Shown here: in pieces, positions 19,131-29,600 of the stretch
Layout of the letters: every line of letters starts with the position of its first letter
How positions within the stretch are numbered: position 1 is the stretch's first letter
Source: CAVVEC01 sp963770485
Lineage (GTDB): Bacteria > Acidobacteriota > Terriglobia > Terriglobales > Acidobacteriaceae
Length of the DNA: 64,000 nt
Direction: 5' to 3'
NCBI GenBank assembly: GCA_963770485.1
Contig: CAVYPX010000017.1
Location: 124,001 to 188,000, forward strand
Translations under genes and position numbers: made by a program
Notes under the pieces: generated by a model
Told to the model about the DNA's origin: nothing
Database searches by the model: none
What the model saw: only the letters and a program-made list of their open reading frames with translations

Positions 19131-19880
19131 CTACCCCAGTTCTTCCTCCCCTAGATGGCCAGGCTGCGGCTCGGACACTGAGTCGGCTGCCTTCGCGGTA
19201 GAGCGCGGGCCGTTGCCGCGGTTGAGCGCGTACACCGCCAGCTCAACTCGGGTGGAGACTCCCAGCTTCTCAAAAACTCGGAACAGATAATTCTTGACGG
19301 TGTGTTCGCTCAGATCTAACCGTCGCGAAATCTCGCGGTTGCTGCATCCTTCCGCGACCAGGCGGGCGATTTCCTCCTCCCGCTCGCTGAGCTGATAGGA
19401 GCTGGCCCGGCTGTTGCCTTCAATGGGCAGGGGCTTGGCCAGCGCCTCCAGCACAAACTGAAGTTCGACGGAGCCGGCCCACACCTGGCCTTCGTGCACA
19501 CAGAGGATACACTTGCACAAGGTCTCGAAAGATTCCGTTCGGCAGAAAACGCCGCTGGCCCCAGACCGGAACGCTTGCACCACCAGGTTGCGCTCCGGCG
19601 TGTCCAGCAGGACCACGATATTTGCTTCGGGATGAGGCCGGCGAATCTCGCGCACCACACGCAAGCTGTCGGGAGCGTCCTGCGAGGCTCTGGTTCCGAT
19701 CAGAATTACATCAAATTGGGCCCTGTCTAATAACTGGAGAGCCTCCCCAAGATTTGGGGCCGGTACCGCGTGGTAGCGCCGGCTGCGCGACAATGCCTCC
19801 GCCAGCAGTTGGCAGCTCATGGCAACCGGGTCAGCCACCAGAACTTTAATCCTGGGATCCGAGTTTTGCAGCGAAGCCAA
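19131..19880 (-). CDS. LuxR/NarL-type regulator with degenerate receiver domain
   Basis: 249 residues, starting with TTG. Residues 10-125 are receiver-like (IKVLVADPVAMSCQLLAEAL), but the phosphoacceptor position reads FDVILIG (Gly62 in place of Asp) and the conserved Lys is Arg (VFCRTES, R114). The C-terminal LuxR helix-turn-helix is intact (about 165-215: LSEREEEIARLVAEGCSNRE, SEHTVKNYLFRVFEKLGVST). It is probably a DNA-binding regulator not controlled by ordinary Asp phosphorylation. It is clearly paralogous to 24093-24890; the two flank the ATPase and NACHT genes. No partner histidine kinase is present. Confidence 0.88.
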   Translation of the reverse strand: MASLQNSDPRIKVLVADPVAMSCQLLAEALSRSRRYHAVPAPNLGEALQLLDRAQFDVILIGTRASQDAPDSLRVVREIRRPHPEANIVVLLDTPERNLVVQAFRSGASGVFCRTESFETLCKCILCVHEGQVWAGSVELQFVLEALAKPLPIEGNSRASSYQLSEREEEIARLVAEGCSNREISRRLDLSEHTVKNYLFRVFEKLGVSTRVELAVYALNRGNGPRSTAKAADSVSEPQPGHLGEEELG

Positions 19881-20289
19881 GCGATTTAGACGGAAAACAC
19901 GGGGAAAAGCCTGCGAATTCTACGTTGAATCCCCGGCACGGACAAGAGTCCTCGGTCTCCTGTGCGCCTCTGCTCCCGTTCGTCAGGATGATATTGGCGG
20001 ACGGCCATGATTCCCGTAAACTTACAAGGGGCGTTTCCAAATCGGTTTGGCCTGAGGACCGTCGCGTGGCAGAGACCGAAGACTCTATGACTTTGTGCTC
20101 TTGTTCCGGTTCGAGTTTGTCGGGCAGAGTGTAAAGGAGAGGATTTCAGCCGAGTGTCTTCGGAAACCCTGCCGAGGAACTGCTTCCAGCAATGATGTGA
20201 CCTCCTCAACTCATATCACAAGGATTGGTTGGTGAACTGGTTGGCGTGAGATGGTATTCTCTTCACGCGAACCACGGTAGGAGAGCGGG
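19881..20289. other. Intergenic region between divergent genes
   Basis: 409 bp between the LuxR-type gene (minus) and the ExeA-like ATPase (plus). It should carry both promoters. No gene or clear repeat was recognised. Confidence 0.5.
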
Positions 20290-21339
20290 ATGTATCTGAA
20301 GTTTTTTGGATTGCGTGAACAGCCCTTCGGTGTAACCCCAGACCCGCGCTTTCTTTACCTCAGCGCAGCCCATCGGGAAGCGCTGGCCTCGTTGTATTAC
20401 GGCATCGAGGCGAACCGGGGCTTTCTTGGCCTGATCGCAAGACCAGGCATGGGGAAGACCACCATCCTGTTTCACCTGCTGGAGAAATTCCGCAGCTCCG
20501 CCCGCACCGCATTTGTTTTTCAGACTCAGTGCACTTCGCGAGAATTCTTGCGGTTTCTGCTGGGAGAATTGGGTTACGAAGACGACGGCCACGACTTCGT
20601 ACGCATGCACGAGGAGTTCAACAAGCGTCTTCTGCAGGAAGCCCGCGCCGGCAATCGACTGATCGTAGTCATTGATGAGGCGCAGAATCTCGATGCCTCG
20701 GTGCTGGAGACGGTGCGCCTGCTTTCGGATTTTGAGACGCCCCGTGCCAAGCTGATGCACATCATCCTCGCTGGACAACCGGAGTTGGCCGACAAGCTGG
20801 CTAGCCCCGGTTTGGCTCAGTTGCGCCAGCGAGTCTCGATCGTCAATGGTCTCGAACCGCTGTCCTCCTGGGAAGTCAAGAATTACGTCGAGCACCGTTT
20901 GCGCATTGCCGGCTACGAAGGCGAGCCGCTGTTTACCGCCGAGGCGTACGAGGAAATTGCGAAATTCACCGAGGGCATTCCCAGGAACATCAATAACTTT
21001 TGCTTTAACGCGCTTTCGCTGGCCTGCGCATTGCGAAAGAAGATGGTAGACAACGACGTGGTCAAGGAAGTTATGGCGGACCTGGACATTTCCAAACTCA
21101 CGTCTGGGGCTCAGTCCGACAGCGCGGAGGCCGAGGAGCCCTATCTGCGTGCGCAGAGCGTCTCCAACGTTCACCCCATTCGGAGCGCTCACCCAGAGAG
21201 CTTGAGTCCGGCCGAGGCTGCGGCCTACATGCAGCAAGTCGCGCTGAAGCTGAAGAATTGGCAGGAATCGCTGGACAAAACCCCTGGCGGGGTTCGCCGC
21301 CGCCCCAGCCACCACCGCGGTGATCGGGAGGGCTCGTAG
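20290..21339 (+). CDS. ExeA/GspA-like AAA+ ATPase
   Basis: 349 residues. The N-terminus MYLKFFGLREQPFGVTPDPR is the hallmark of ExeA-type ATPases. Walker A ARPGMGKTT (about 55-63; first Gly replaced by Ala), Walker B LIVVIDEAQNL, and sensor region GQPELADKL; family end IPRNINNFCFNALSLA. In type II secretion ExeA/GspA remodels peptidoglycan for secretin assembly; related proteins occur in exopolysaccharide loci. Here there is no peptidoglycan-binding C-terminus and no GspB; instead a charged tail of about 70 residues. A clear AGGAG ribosome site precedes the ATG. Ends 47 bp from the NACHT gene, convergent. Confidence 0.88.
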   Translation: MYLKFFGLREQPFGVTPDPRFLYLSAAHREALASLYYGIEANRGFLGLIARPGMGKTTILFHLLEKFRSSARTAFVFQTQCTSREFLRFLLGELGYEDDGHDFVRMHEEFNKRLLQEARAGNRLIVVIDEAQNLDASVLETVRLLSDFETPRAKLMHIILAGQPELADKLASPGLAQLRQRVSIVNGLEPLSSWEVKNYVEHRLRIAGYEGEPLFTAEAYEEIAKFTEGIPRNINNFCFNALSLACALRKKMVDNDVVKEVMADLDISKLTSGAQSDSAEAEEPYLRAQSVSNVHPIRSAHPESLSPAEAAAYMQQVALKLKNWQESLDKTPGGVRRRPSHHRGDREGS

Positions 21340-21386
21340 CGGTTGCTGCCCCGCGGGGTGGCCCGCGCCCCTTCCTTATTGTGAGA

Positions 21387-23738
21387 TTACGCCCGCACGA
21401 GCGGTCCCGGATCCGGAGGAGTCCAGCCTGGGGCAGCATCCTGCAGGCTTTTCATCATGAACTCCCATCGCTTTCCCATGTCCTGGCTCCTTAGGTCACG
21501 GGATATCTTGAGACCGCACGATTTTATCCAACCCACTACTTCGTCAGGCCGCTGCGTCATTGAGAGATAGAACGCAAGCACCTCGCGCCACCAGTCCTCT
21601 CCTCGCAAAAACCTTCTCAGCACCAGTTTCTGCCGCTCTCCGCTTGGGTCCGTCGTTAGGTCTTTCGCAGCGAGGTACTCCTGAAAGGACAAATGTGCAA
21701 ATCCAACTCCTCCAGCCAAACGAACCAGCAGCCCGTCCTCCAGCAACTCTGCGAGTAGGTTCCTCCAGTCGTCGTAGACCGCCGGAAGGGACTCTTTGAT
21801 GACTGAACGGATGTCTGATTCTTCAGCTCCTCGCCGTTCATTAATGTGTAAGTGGCCGGCGAGGCGGGTGAGGATACTGAGTTTGGCGTTTGAACCAAAC
21901 TTCGTATCACGTCTTACATTCTTTGCCACGTCCCAACCGCCGCACATGAGGTCAACGAAGATGTCATACAGACTTACTTTATTCTCCGGCAAGGATTGCA
22001 TTCTCCTAAATACCGCCACAATAAGCGTGGCCAGAAGTGGGACACGCATCAGGGGCAAAAGCGTCCGCGACTTGTCGAGTTCTGCGTTGAACTTTTGTAA
22101 TTCCTCGGGGTCATCGCCAAGCCAGTTTGTAATGAACTCCTTGACCTGGGCGTCGGTCAGTTCCGCGAGGTTGACTCGGGCCAGCCATCCAAGCCAGTGG
22201 CCAGTAACGTAGTCACGTCCTGTAACTATGACCTGAGCCGTCGGAATTTCCGTTGGTATCAGCGATGCAAGTTCCATCAGTTTCCGTTGCTGGTCGAGGG
22301 TGGAGACCTCGTCCAGACCGTCAAGGTAGAAACGGACCGGACGTGACTGATCTTTAGCGGACTGGACCAGACGTCTAACGTCATCAGAACGCAAGAAGAC
22401 TTCTTCGATGCCTGTTACCGAAATTGTGGCCAGCTGATGGAGGGGAACATAAACTGGAATGACCTCCGAGGTCGATTCCGAGAGTAACTTCACGTCGTTC
22501 AGGAAATTCCATTTGCAAAACGAAGTCTTGCCATAGCCAGCGGGGCCCGCCACAAGGAGAGCCACCTTGGTTTTGTCCAGCAGATCTTCTGGCATGAACT
22601 GGTCACGCGCAGCCCATGTTGCTCGAAACGCCGCCGGAGCGAGTTGGACTATCTGGTTCGTCGCGCAGTAGCTGAGGTGCGCGGGCGAACCGAGCCTTTC
22701 GATGATATTTGTGCACCCTTTGGCAAACTTGTTTGCTTCGTCCAGACGCTCCCCCAACGCAGTAAGCGCCGTCTGAGCGCGATCGATTAGCGCTTTCATG
22801 GGCTGCGGGTCGATCTGGAGGGGAAGTTGTACCGAATGCCTTGCTGGAACGCGGTCGCCGCGGCGCTGACGTTCGGAGCGAAAACGCTCGTACTCTGCCC
22901 GCCAGCTTGCGCGAAGAGACTCCGCCAGACTCAAAAGTTCTGCTGAGGTCGGCTCCGCGTCCTGACCCTGTGCCTTGTCCCATGCTTCAGGGTGGCGCAG
23001 CAGGCTAGCCACCGAGGTTAGTTGCTGAGCGAAGTCGGCAATGGTTTCTTCGGAACTCGATAGCTGCAAGGCCGGAGGCTGAATACGAGCGGTGAGCTGA
23101 AACTCCTGCAGCGACTTGCGGAATCGCTGGCGGACGTAAACTTTGGCCAGCCCCTTGCCACCGGCTGATAGGATCTGGTGCTGGGTCATCAGGAATGTGA
23201 TGGGGTCGGTATCGTCAAATGTCCGCTGTAGCCTCGCAATATAAGAACCGAGCAAGGTTGTTTCAAACGCGACAAACTCGGGCCAGTGTCTGGCAAACTT
23301 TTCGAGAAGCGGCCGACCGCATAAGAATGTTACTTGTCCTGATCTTCCGCGCATCTTCCCTTGTACGGACCGCATCGTGGTCTGGGGACATTCGTAGGGG
23401 CTGATAACGTATACGCGAGCAACGTTCTCTTCTTCCGCTGAAGAATTGATATACGGAGTATCGGGCGCCTGTTCGGACTGAACCAGAACGTTGCGCCCAC
23501 TTGTATTTCCATCAGCGGCGCCGCTTATCTTTTCGTTCTTTACAACGCACGCATTCAATATCCAGTCGCCCATGGCGTCCCGCGAATAGAAAATGATGTC
23601 CTTTCCATACTCCTGACTACCGTGCGTAATCCTGGTGCCCTGAATCCCAGGCATTTTGGAAAAGAGTGTCGCAAGGCGCTCACGGAGATCAGCTTCGGAA
23701 GAGAACGACTTCGTGAAATGTTCCAATTCGGACGCCAT
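21387..23738 (-). CDS. NACHT-domain NTPase (bacterial NLR-like) with restriction-endonuclease-like N-terminus
   Basis: 783 residues from ATG at 23738, chosen for a GGAA ribosome site and a sensible N-terminus; the ORF extends to 23978 without conserved sequence. N-terminal module (about 1-160): GSQEYGKDIIFYS ... WILNACVVKNEKISG resembles the PD-(D/E)xK/Mrr-like domains fused to NACHT proteins, but the usual Q/E before the Lys reads Val. A helical linker follows. NACHT domain: Walker A GPAGYGKTS (398-406), Walker B YLDGLDE (471-477), sensor TGRD (506-509). C-terminal helices carry the motif FAHLSFQEYLAA (about 680-691) found after bacterial NACHTs; no LRR or repeat sensor. Likely cytosolic and immune-type; activity is inferred from family only. 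Confidence 0.85.
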   Translation of the reverse strand: MASELEHFTKSFSSEADLRERLATLFSKMPGIQGTRITHGSQEYGKDIIFYSRDAMGDWILNACVVKNEKISGAADGNTSGRNVLVQSEQAPDTPYINSSAEEENVARVYVISPYECPQTTMRSVQGKMRGRSGQVTFLCGRPLLEKFARHWPEFVAFETTLLGSYIARLQRTFDDTDPITFLMTQHQILSAGGKGLAKVYVRQRFRKSLQEFQLTARIQPPALQLSSSEETIADFAQQLTSVASLLRHPEAWDKAQGQDAEPTSAELLSLAESLRASWRAEYERFRSERQRRGDRVPARHSVQLPLQIDPQPMKALIDRAQTALTALGERLDEANKFAKGCTNIIERLGSPAHLSYCATNQIVQLAPAAFRATWAARDQFMPEDLLDKTKVALLVAGPAGYGKTSFCKWNFLNDVKLLSESTSEVIPVYVPLHQLATISVTGIEEVFLRSDDVRRLVQSAKDQSRPVRFYLDGLDEVSTLDQQRKLMELASLIPTEIPTAQVIVTGRDYVTGHWLGWLARVNLAELTDAQVKEFITNWLGDDPEELQKFNAELDKSRTLLPLMRVPLLATLIVAVFRRMQSLPENKVSLYDIFVDLMCGGWDVAKNVRRDTKFGSNAKLSILTRLAGHLHINERRGAEESDIRSVIKESLPAVYDDWRNLLAELLEDGLLVRLAGGVGFAHLSFQEYLAAKDLTTDPSGERQKLVLRRFLRGEDWWREVLAFYLSMTQRPDEVVGWIKSCGLKISRDLRSQDMGKRWEFMMKSLQDAAPGWTPPDPGPLVRA

Positions 23739-23956
23739 GATATTTCCATAATCATCGCCAACGTAAACTCTGAATGCAATCGGGAAACGTTGCGTATGGC
23801 GCGAGGCCTGGTGCTCCAGGTTCACGGCCTGCTTTTGGGCGCTAACCTGGGCGTCGCCACCTTTGTCAAGTCTACTTTCGTAGGTATCACAACTTGCCGC
23901 AAAACGCCCATCGCGTCCCATTAACCTCCGTAGAATCAGCAGTTCCCGTCTTGGGA

Positions 23957-23972
23957 TGTTCCACGTGGAACA
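23957..23972. promoter_or_regulatory. Perfect parS-like palindrome (TGTTCCACGTGGAACA)
   Basis: A 16-bp perfect palindrome identical to the Pseudomonas-type parS site bound by ParB. It lies in the gap between the NACHT gene and the second LuxR-type gene. ParB sites cluster near replication origins, but no parA/parB or dnaA is in the window. A 16-bp perfect match is unlikely by chance in 64 kb, yet a palindromic operator for a local regulator is an alternative. Confidence 0.6.
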
Positions 23973-24092
23973 CTCCACGCATTCGATTCAGTGTTGCAGG
24001 TGGGAACACCGTCGGCGGGGTCGGGGACAGGCAGCCCAACCTTTTCGCGCCAGGCGTGAAGGGTGGAACTCTGCTGATGCGGCGCGAAGCTG

Positions 24093-24890
24093 CTAGCTTT
24101 GGCCGATGGGTGCGGAGAATCGGCTCACGATTTCAGGCGTTCCCACGACCTTGGCTGGTCCGGGCAGAGGCAGCTTCCTCCGATCGCGGGCTTCCGCGGC
24201 ATCGCCTCCATTGCCTAAGCTGTACGCGTACAGCACCACTTCGACGCGCTTGGAAACTCCCAGCTTGTCAAAAATGCGGAACAAATAATTCTTCACCGTG
24301 TGCTCGGTCAGGCCGAGTCGCTGCGCGATCTCGCGGTTCGACAATCCTTCCGCCACACAGCGCACCACTTCCTGTTCCCGCCGGGAAAGCAAAACCGTTC
24401 CGCGGGCATCGATCGCCCGCAACGGAAGGGCTTCACCGAGCGCTTCCAACAAGTAGCGCAGCTCTCCGCTGTTGGCCCAGATCTGGCCCTGGCTGACGCA
24501 ATGGATGCACTTGGCCAACGACTTCAAGGATTCGCTGCGGCAGAAAACACCGCGCGCTCCCGCCCGGAACGCTTCTACGACCTGGCTCCGCTCAGACGCG
24601 TCCAGCAGCAATACCACACGGATCTCAGGATGCAATGCGCGCAGTTCGCGCGCCACCTCAAAGCCCTTCTGGCGATCGTCCTCAAGTTCGGCGCTGATCA
24701 CCACCACCTCGGGCCTTTCCCGGTCCACGGTGGCCAGGATTTCTCGCGCGTCCGACATGGGATCCAACACCTGAAAACGCTTGTCGCGTTCCAGTGCGGC
24801 GGCGAGCAGTTGACTGTTCATTCTGGTGCTGTCGGCGGCCAGCACTCGGATCACTTCAGAAACTTCGGGTAAGGCGATAGCGTGAGCCAT
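24093..24890 (-). CDS. LuxR/NarL-type regulator with degenerate receiver domain (paralogue)
   Basis: About 265 residues from ATG at 24890; in-frame starts at 24938 and 24941 add a non-conserved N-terminus. Receiver-like part (IRVLAADSTRMNSQLLAAAL) has Ser in the phosphoacceptor position (PEVVVIS) and Arg for the conserved Lys (VFCRSES), then an intact LuxR helix-turn-helix (LSRREQEVVRCVAEGLSNRE, TEHTVKNYLFRIFDKLGVSK). It shares the same unusual features as the regulator at 19131-19880, so the pair arose by duplication. It is transcribed toward the NACHT gene and may regulate it; not demonstrated. Confidence 0.88.
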   Translation of the reverse strand: MAHAIALPEVSEVIRVLAADSTRMNSQLLAAALERDKRFQVLDPMSDAREILATVDRERPEVVVISAELEDDRQKGFEVARELRALHPEIRVVLLLDASERSQVVEAFRAGARGVFCRSESLKSLAKCIHCVSQGQIWANSGELRYLLEALGEALPLRAIDARGTVLLSRREQEVVRCVAEGLSNREIAQRLGLTEHTVKNYLFRIFDKLGVSKRVEVVLYAYSLGNGGDAAEARDRRKLPLPGPAKVVGTPEIVSRFSAPIGQS

Positions 24891-24941
24891 AAGTAGAGCC
24901 TGGGTGTTTGGCGGCAGAGAGCGCCCCAAACGGTTCATCAA

Positions 24942-25322
24942 TTGGCCTGACCTGGAAGGGTTAGGGTCCTTCCCACCTGGTTGGCTGTTGGTGCTTAAAA
25001 CCTGTGAACAGCGGCGAGATCAGCTACTAACGTTCGGAGGAGAATGCCCACCACTGCCAGCCGCCACCCCTGGGCGACTGTTCCCGAGACTTTAGTCTCA
25101 TACTTGGACAGTGTAAATGGCACTTTAGTGCCAGAAAAGAGAAATCTCACTACTGAACCGTACACCTTAACATCTTATGTACAACTCACTGATTCAATGA
25201 AGGATGAGTATCGATAATGAAAAATCGCTGCATGGGTGGACCCTGCTTTTTCCTCGCGAATCGGACTGTTAACCTTTCCGATGCCGGCCACAGAACCGGC
25301 GAAAAACTTCGAGCGTGCGCCC
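24942..25322. other. Intergenic region, nothing recognised
   Basis: About 380 bp between the second LuxR-type gene and lhgO, A+T-richer in its second half (near 25100-25220). No gene, terminator or repeat was recognised. It should contain the promoter of the regulator gene. Confidence 0.45.
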
Positions 25323-26549
25323 TCATCCTCGGGGCGGCTGCAATCCGAAGCCTTCCTGCGCCATCCGAACAATCTCACGCCCGATGGGAAGTGACGCGGT
25401 CGCTGCCGGCGAGGGAACGTTCCACACCTGCAGCATGTTCTGCGAACACACAAATTGAAAATCATCCACCAGCGTTCCGTCGCGACGCAGCGCCTGCGCC
25501 CGCACTCCGGAGCCGTCCGGAACCAAGTCGGAACTGCGAACTTCCGGCAACAGATTTTGCAACGCCCGGACCAACGCCGCCTTGCTGAACGACCGGTAAA
25601 ATTCTCCTGCCCCGCTGCGCCAGTATTTCGCCGCCATGCGCCAGAACCCGGGATAGGCAAAGGTGCTGGCCATGTCCCGCAGGCTGAAGTCCGTCCGCAC
25701 ATAGCCTTCCCGCTTGAACGCCAGCACTGCATTCGGTCCAACGTCTACGCCGCCGTGAATCCGGCGCGTGAAATGTACGCCGAGAAAAGGAAAACGCGGA
25801 TCCGGTACGGGATAAATCAGCGCGCGCACCAGCGGCGCGGCCTCCGGCGTCAGATCGTAATATTCGCCGCGGAAAGGCACGATCCGAACTTCGGGCTTCT
25901 CGCCGGCCATGCGGCTGATGCGGTCACTGTGCAGTCCCGTGCAATTGATCACGTATCGAGTGCCGAAGTTTCCTTGGGTAGTTTCGACTGCGATTTCTCC
26001 ACCTTGCCGCACAATCCCTGTGACCTTGGTCCGGGTCTTCACGGTTCCACCCTGCGCCACAATCAATTCCGCGTACTTTTCACAGACGGCCGCATAGTCA
26101 GTGATGCCCGTGCCCGGCACGTGCAGCCAACGCACGCCGCTGCAGTGAGGTTCGATCTCGAGGGCCTGCCCTCGGGCGAGTAACTTCAAGCCCGCGATCC
26201 CGTTGGCTTGGCCACGCTCCAACAGCGATTGCAGGCGCGGAATTTCATCGTCCGTGGTTGCGACGATGAGCTTGCCGCAGATCTGGTAGGGAATGGCGTG
26301 CTCCCGGCAGAACTCGACCATCGCGCTGGCGCCCTCGACGCACAGCTTTGCCTTGAGCGAGCCGGGCTTGTAGTAAATTCCGGAGTGAATCACGCCGCTG
26401 TTGTGCCCGCTCTGATGGCGCGCCACCCGGTCTTCCTTTTCGACCAGCAACAATCGCAGTTGGGGAAACAAACGGGAAGCGTGCAGGGCGGTAGAAAGGC
26501 CCACGATTCCGCCGCCCATCACAACGATATCAAAGCTCTGATCTGGCAT
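25323..26549 (-). CDS. lhgO: L-2-hydroxyglutarate oxidase
   Basis: About 408 residues from ATG at 26549 (ATG at 26567 adds six). FAD-dependent oxidoreductase of the DAO fold: N-terminal GGGIVGLSTALHASR, then the LhgO signature HNSGVIHSGIYYKPGSLKA and KLCVEGA. NCTGLHSDRISRMAG is the second conserved FAD-binding segment. It oxidises L-2-hydroxyglutarate to 2-oxoglutarate, passing electrons to the quinone pool. Length and motifs are complete. Single gene; no CsiD/GabT genes nearby. Confidence 0.93.
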   Translation of the reverse strand: MPDQSFDIVVMGGGIVGLSTALHASRLFPQLRLLLVEKEDRVARHQSGHNSGVIHSGIYYKPGSLKAKLCVEGASAMVEFCREHAIPYQICGKLIVATTDDEIPRLQSLLERGQANGIAGLKLLARGQALEIEPHCSGVRWLHVPGTGITDYAAVCEKYAELIVAQGGTVKTRTKVTGIVRQGGEIAVETTQGNFGTRYVINCTGLHSDRISRMAGEKPEVRIVPFRGEYYDLTPEAAPLVRALIYPVPDPRFPFLGVHFTRRIHGGVDVGPNAVLAFKREGYVRTDFSLRDMASTFAYPGFWRMAAKYWRSGAGEFYRSFSKAALVRALQNLLPEVRSSDLVPDGSGVRAQALRRDGTLVDDFQFVCSQNMLQVWNVPSPAATASLPIGREIVRMAQEGFGLQPPRG

Positions 26550-26696
26550 TGAATGGATGTGCGGCAATCCCAGGGCTCGCCGCCCGAGAACTCACCATGT
26601 AGGATTAGATATGGAAACGCCCAGGCCACGCAAGAGTGCAACAGAAGAAAGCGGCTATGCGCAGTCTTCAGCGGGCGGAGACGGCGCCGTGCTCCT

Positions 26697-29600
26697 TCAA
26701 TTCACCGTCAGCGTCACCGGCGTCGTGCGGGCGAGCGTGCCGGAGACTGCTTTCACCATTACTGTGTACGTTCCTGGATTTGTACCTGGCTGTCCCGAGT
26801 TCCCGCTTGTGCTGCTGCTACCACTGCCACCACCGCAAGCAATCAGCAGCCCCAGGAGCACAGCGCCGACCGCCAGCGTCGCCAGAATTTGATTGCGATT
26901 GCGCCGCGGCTGCCTGCGCCTCGGCCAGCGCGAAAGCAGCAGCCCTGGCAACAGCAGCCCCAGTCTGTAAAGGTCCGATCTTCGCGCACCTACCGGCCTC
27001 AAGGAGGAAAGGACCGGCGCCGTGGTGCTAATCGTGAGTTCTACCTTGGTATCTCCGCTACCCGCATTGACCTGCGCAGGGCTGAAGGAGCAGGCGCTCT
27101 CGAGCGGCAATCCGAAGCAGGAGAGAGCCACCGAATTGGGAAAATTGCCGCCCAAGGGCATCACGTCGAGATCGTAAATCGCCGCCTGCCCGGCCGGGAT
27201 CGACTGTACTCCAGACTCGTTGGTGATCTGGAAATCGAAAGTCGTGGTGAACTTCACAGGAACCGTGTGCCCGATGCCCGATGGATCGGTGCCCTTGCCT
27301 GCGATATTGAATCCATAAACCTGATCAACTTTGCTTTTCACCGTGACGGTAAAAGGCGCTCCAGTTCCCGTGGGCGTGAGCTGCGTCGGATTTGCGACGC
27401 ACGTCGGAGGCGCACCCGACCCGCAACTCAGATTCACCACGCTGTTGTAGCCGTTCTGAGCGGTCAACGTGCCATTGAACACACACAATCCCGTCACCGA
27501 CGCAATGGCTGTCGCCGAGTCCGTGCAGCTACACTGCGCCGATTTCGAACACGTCGCGGCCAGCCCGTAGTCCGCGAAATTCGTTATGGTCAAAGAAAGC
27601 GGCGGTGGAGGCGGCTGCCTGTTAGGACCGCCGGCGGTTGCGCCGTTAATGGTTATAGGAAATGTGCCAGTCGGAGTGCCCGGCATGGTTCCAATCGTCA
27701 GGATAACTTTTACCGGCTTGCCCGCAGTCGGATTGACCGAGCTCGAAGGCTCGAAGTTACACGCGGCTTCGGCTGGCAGGCCGATGCAAGAGAGATCCAC
27801 TGCCGCGTTAAACGATCCTGCCGCCGTGACTTGAAATTGCACCGGCCCAGAGGTGTTGGGAATGTTCACGCTAATGCTCGAAGTAGAAAGCTGGGTCAAG
27901 GCGAAATCGACCACATGCAAGGTGAGGGGGAACTCATACTCCAGTTGGTTCACGTCGATGCCATCGACTGCGAAACTATAGTCGCGATCCGCGCCGCTGG
28001 CGGTCAAAGTGAAGTCCGCCACCGAGTTTTGCGCTGAGAGCGTGACAGGGTTGGGTGAGAAGGACCAAGTAGATGGCGGGCTAGTTCCACCGCAGCTCAG
28101 CGTGACGCTGCCCTGATAGCCGTTCAGGGCGATCGCTTCACCACTGAAAACGGCTGGCTGGCTTCCGAACACGGTCATGGTGTTGGGTGTCACGGTCAGC
28201 ACGTAGTACGGCGTCGTGACTATGGGAAACTGCCATACGCCGCGACCGTACGTGGACGCCCGCAGAAGCTGATCCCTGCCGTCGTTGTACATGGCGAGAG
28301 CGGTCACTGCAACATTTGGCAGATAGCCTCCCGTTGTTCCGACCTCTGTCCAACTGGGGCTGGCCGTACTGCTCGCAAACACACCCACGTCGGTGCCCAC
28401 GTACACGATTCCGCTATCTACCAAGACAGCGTTGGCAGGTGCATCGGGCAAGGCGTTGGGCGGGCTGCCGCTGAAGTCCGCCCAGGTAATGCCACCGTTC
28501 GTCGTCTGCCAGAGGTGGGACGTAGGAAAGGCAACGGTGTTCCAACCCATAATGCTGACGTAAGCGCTTTGGGCCGACCGATCAGAGCTGTCGATCGCAA
28601 TTCCAGAGATAGGAAAGTTATTGGGATTGATTGTGCCAGTCTGGTCGACCCAACTCGAAGGTCCGTTGGCGACGTTAGGGCTGACCCAAACACGCCCGCC
28701 CGGCGGCGACGTTGGAATGAGCGGCCCAAAGCTGTCGGTGCCAGCATAGATGGCGGTAAAGCTATTCAGATCCACGGCGGCGGCTAGCGATCGCACAAGG
28801 TTCATCTCGTTGCCGGTGCAGATTCCGTCCCCGCCCGTTTCAAAACTGTGGCTCAGCACGGAGTAGGTACCGCCGACGCTCGGCCCGCGCCACACCCGGC
28901 ACGTGCCCACGATCAGTTGAGTGGGGTCGCCGGGTTGGAAGATGAACGGCGGATAATATGGTCCCGTGTCTCCGCCAACCGTCGCGCTGCTTACGATTTG
29001 GTTGTTCTGGAAGTCCTGCGTGTGGCAGTTGATTCCCGAAGCGCACGCGAAAATGTTGACTCCCGAGATCGCATCGGGAGGATTGGAGACGAACCATGCG
29101 TCTTCGTTAGTGGGGTCGATCTGGTTGTAGCCGCCATCGCCGAAGTTCACGTTCAGCCAACTGCTGCTGATCAGCGCCGATGCGGTCCCCGGCGAGCCGT
29201 TGCCCTGCGTGCCTCCCAGAATGACGTCAGGGTCACTGGAAGCCTGGGAGAACGAAACAAACTGAGTCATCGAGCCTAGTGTCTGATTCAGACTATCGAA
29301 CTGGTTGCTGCCGCTGCACGTGCCGGTGGTCAAGCCAGTGTAGCCATCCAGCGCCCTATAGATCCCGCCGTCGTTGGCGAAGTACATAACGTCCTGGGCG
29401 TTGGTGTTGATCAGGGAAGCGATGTCGTGCTGGGCGGGGTGCACCTTAGCAATCGAACTGCACCCATACACATGGGTGAGATTGAGAAAGGTATTCGATC
29501 CGCTGCCGCTGCAGGTAGGATATGTGCTTGTGATCTCACATTTGTAAAGGTTGATGGCCCCGGCATAGAGATCGGTGACTCCGCTGCTGCCGTTCGGCAC

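Noticed and set aside
26553..28037. 494-residue Arg-rich ORF antisense to the giant secreted protein
   Set aside because: Shadow frame of a G+C-rich gene; no start context and basic low-complexity sequence.
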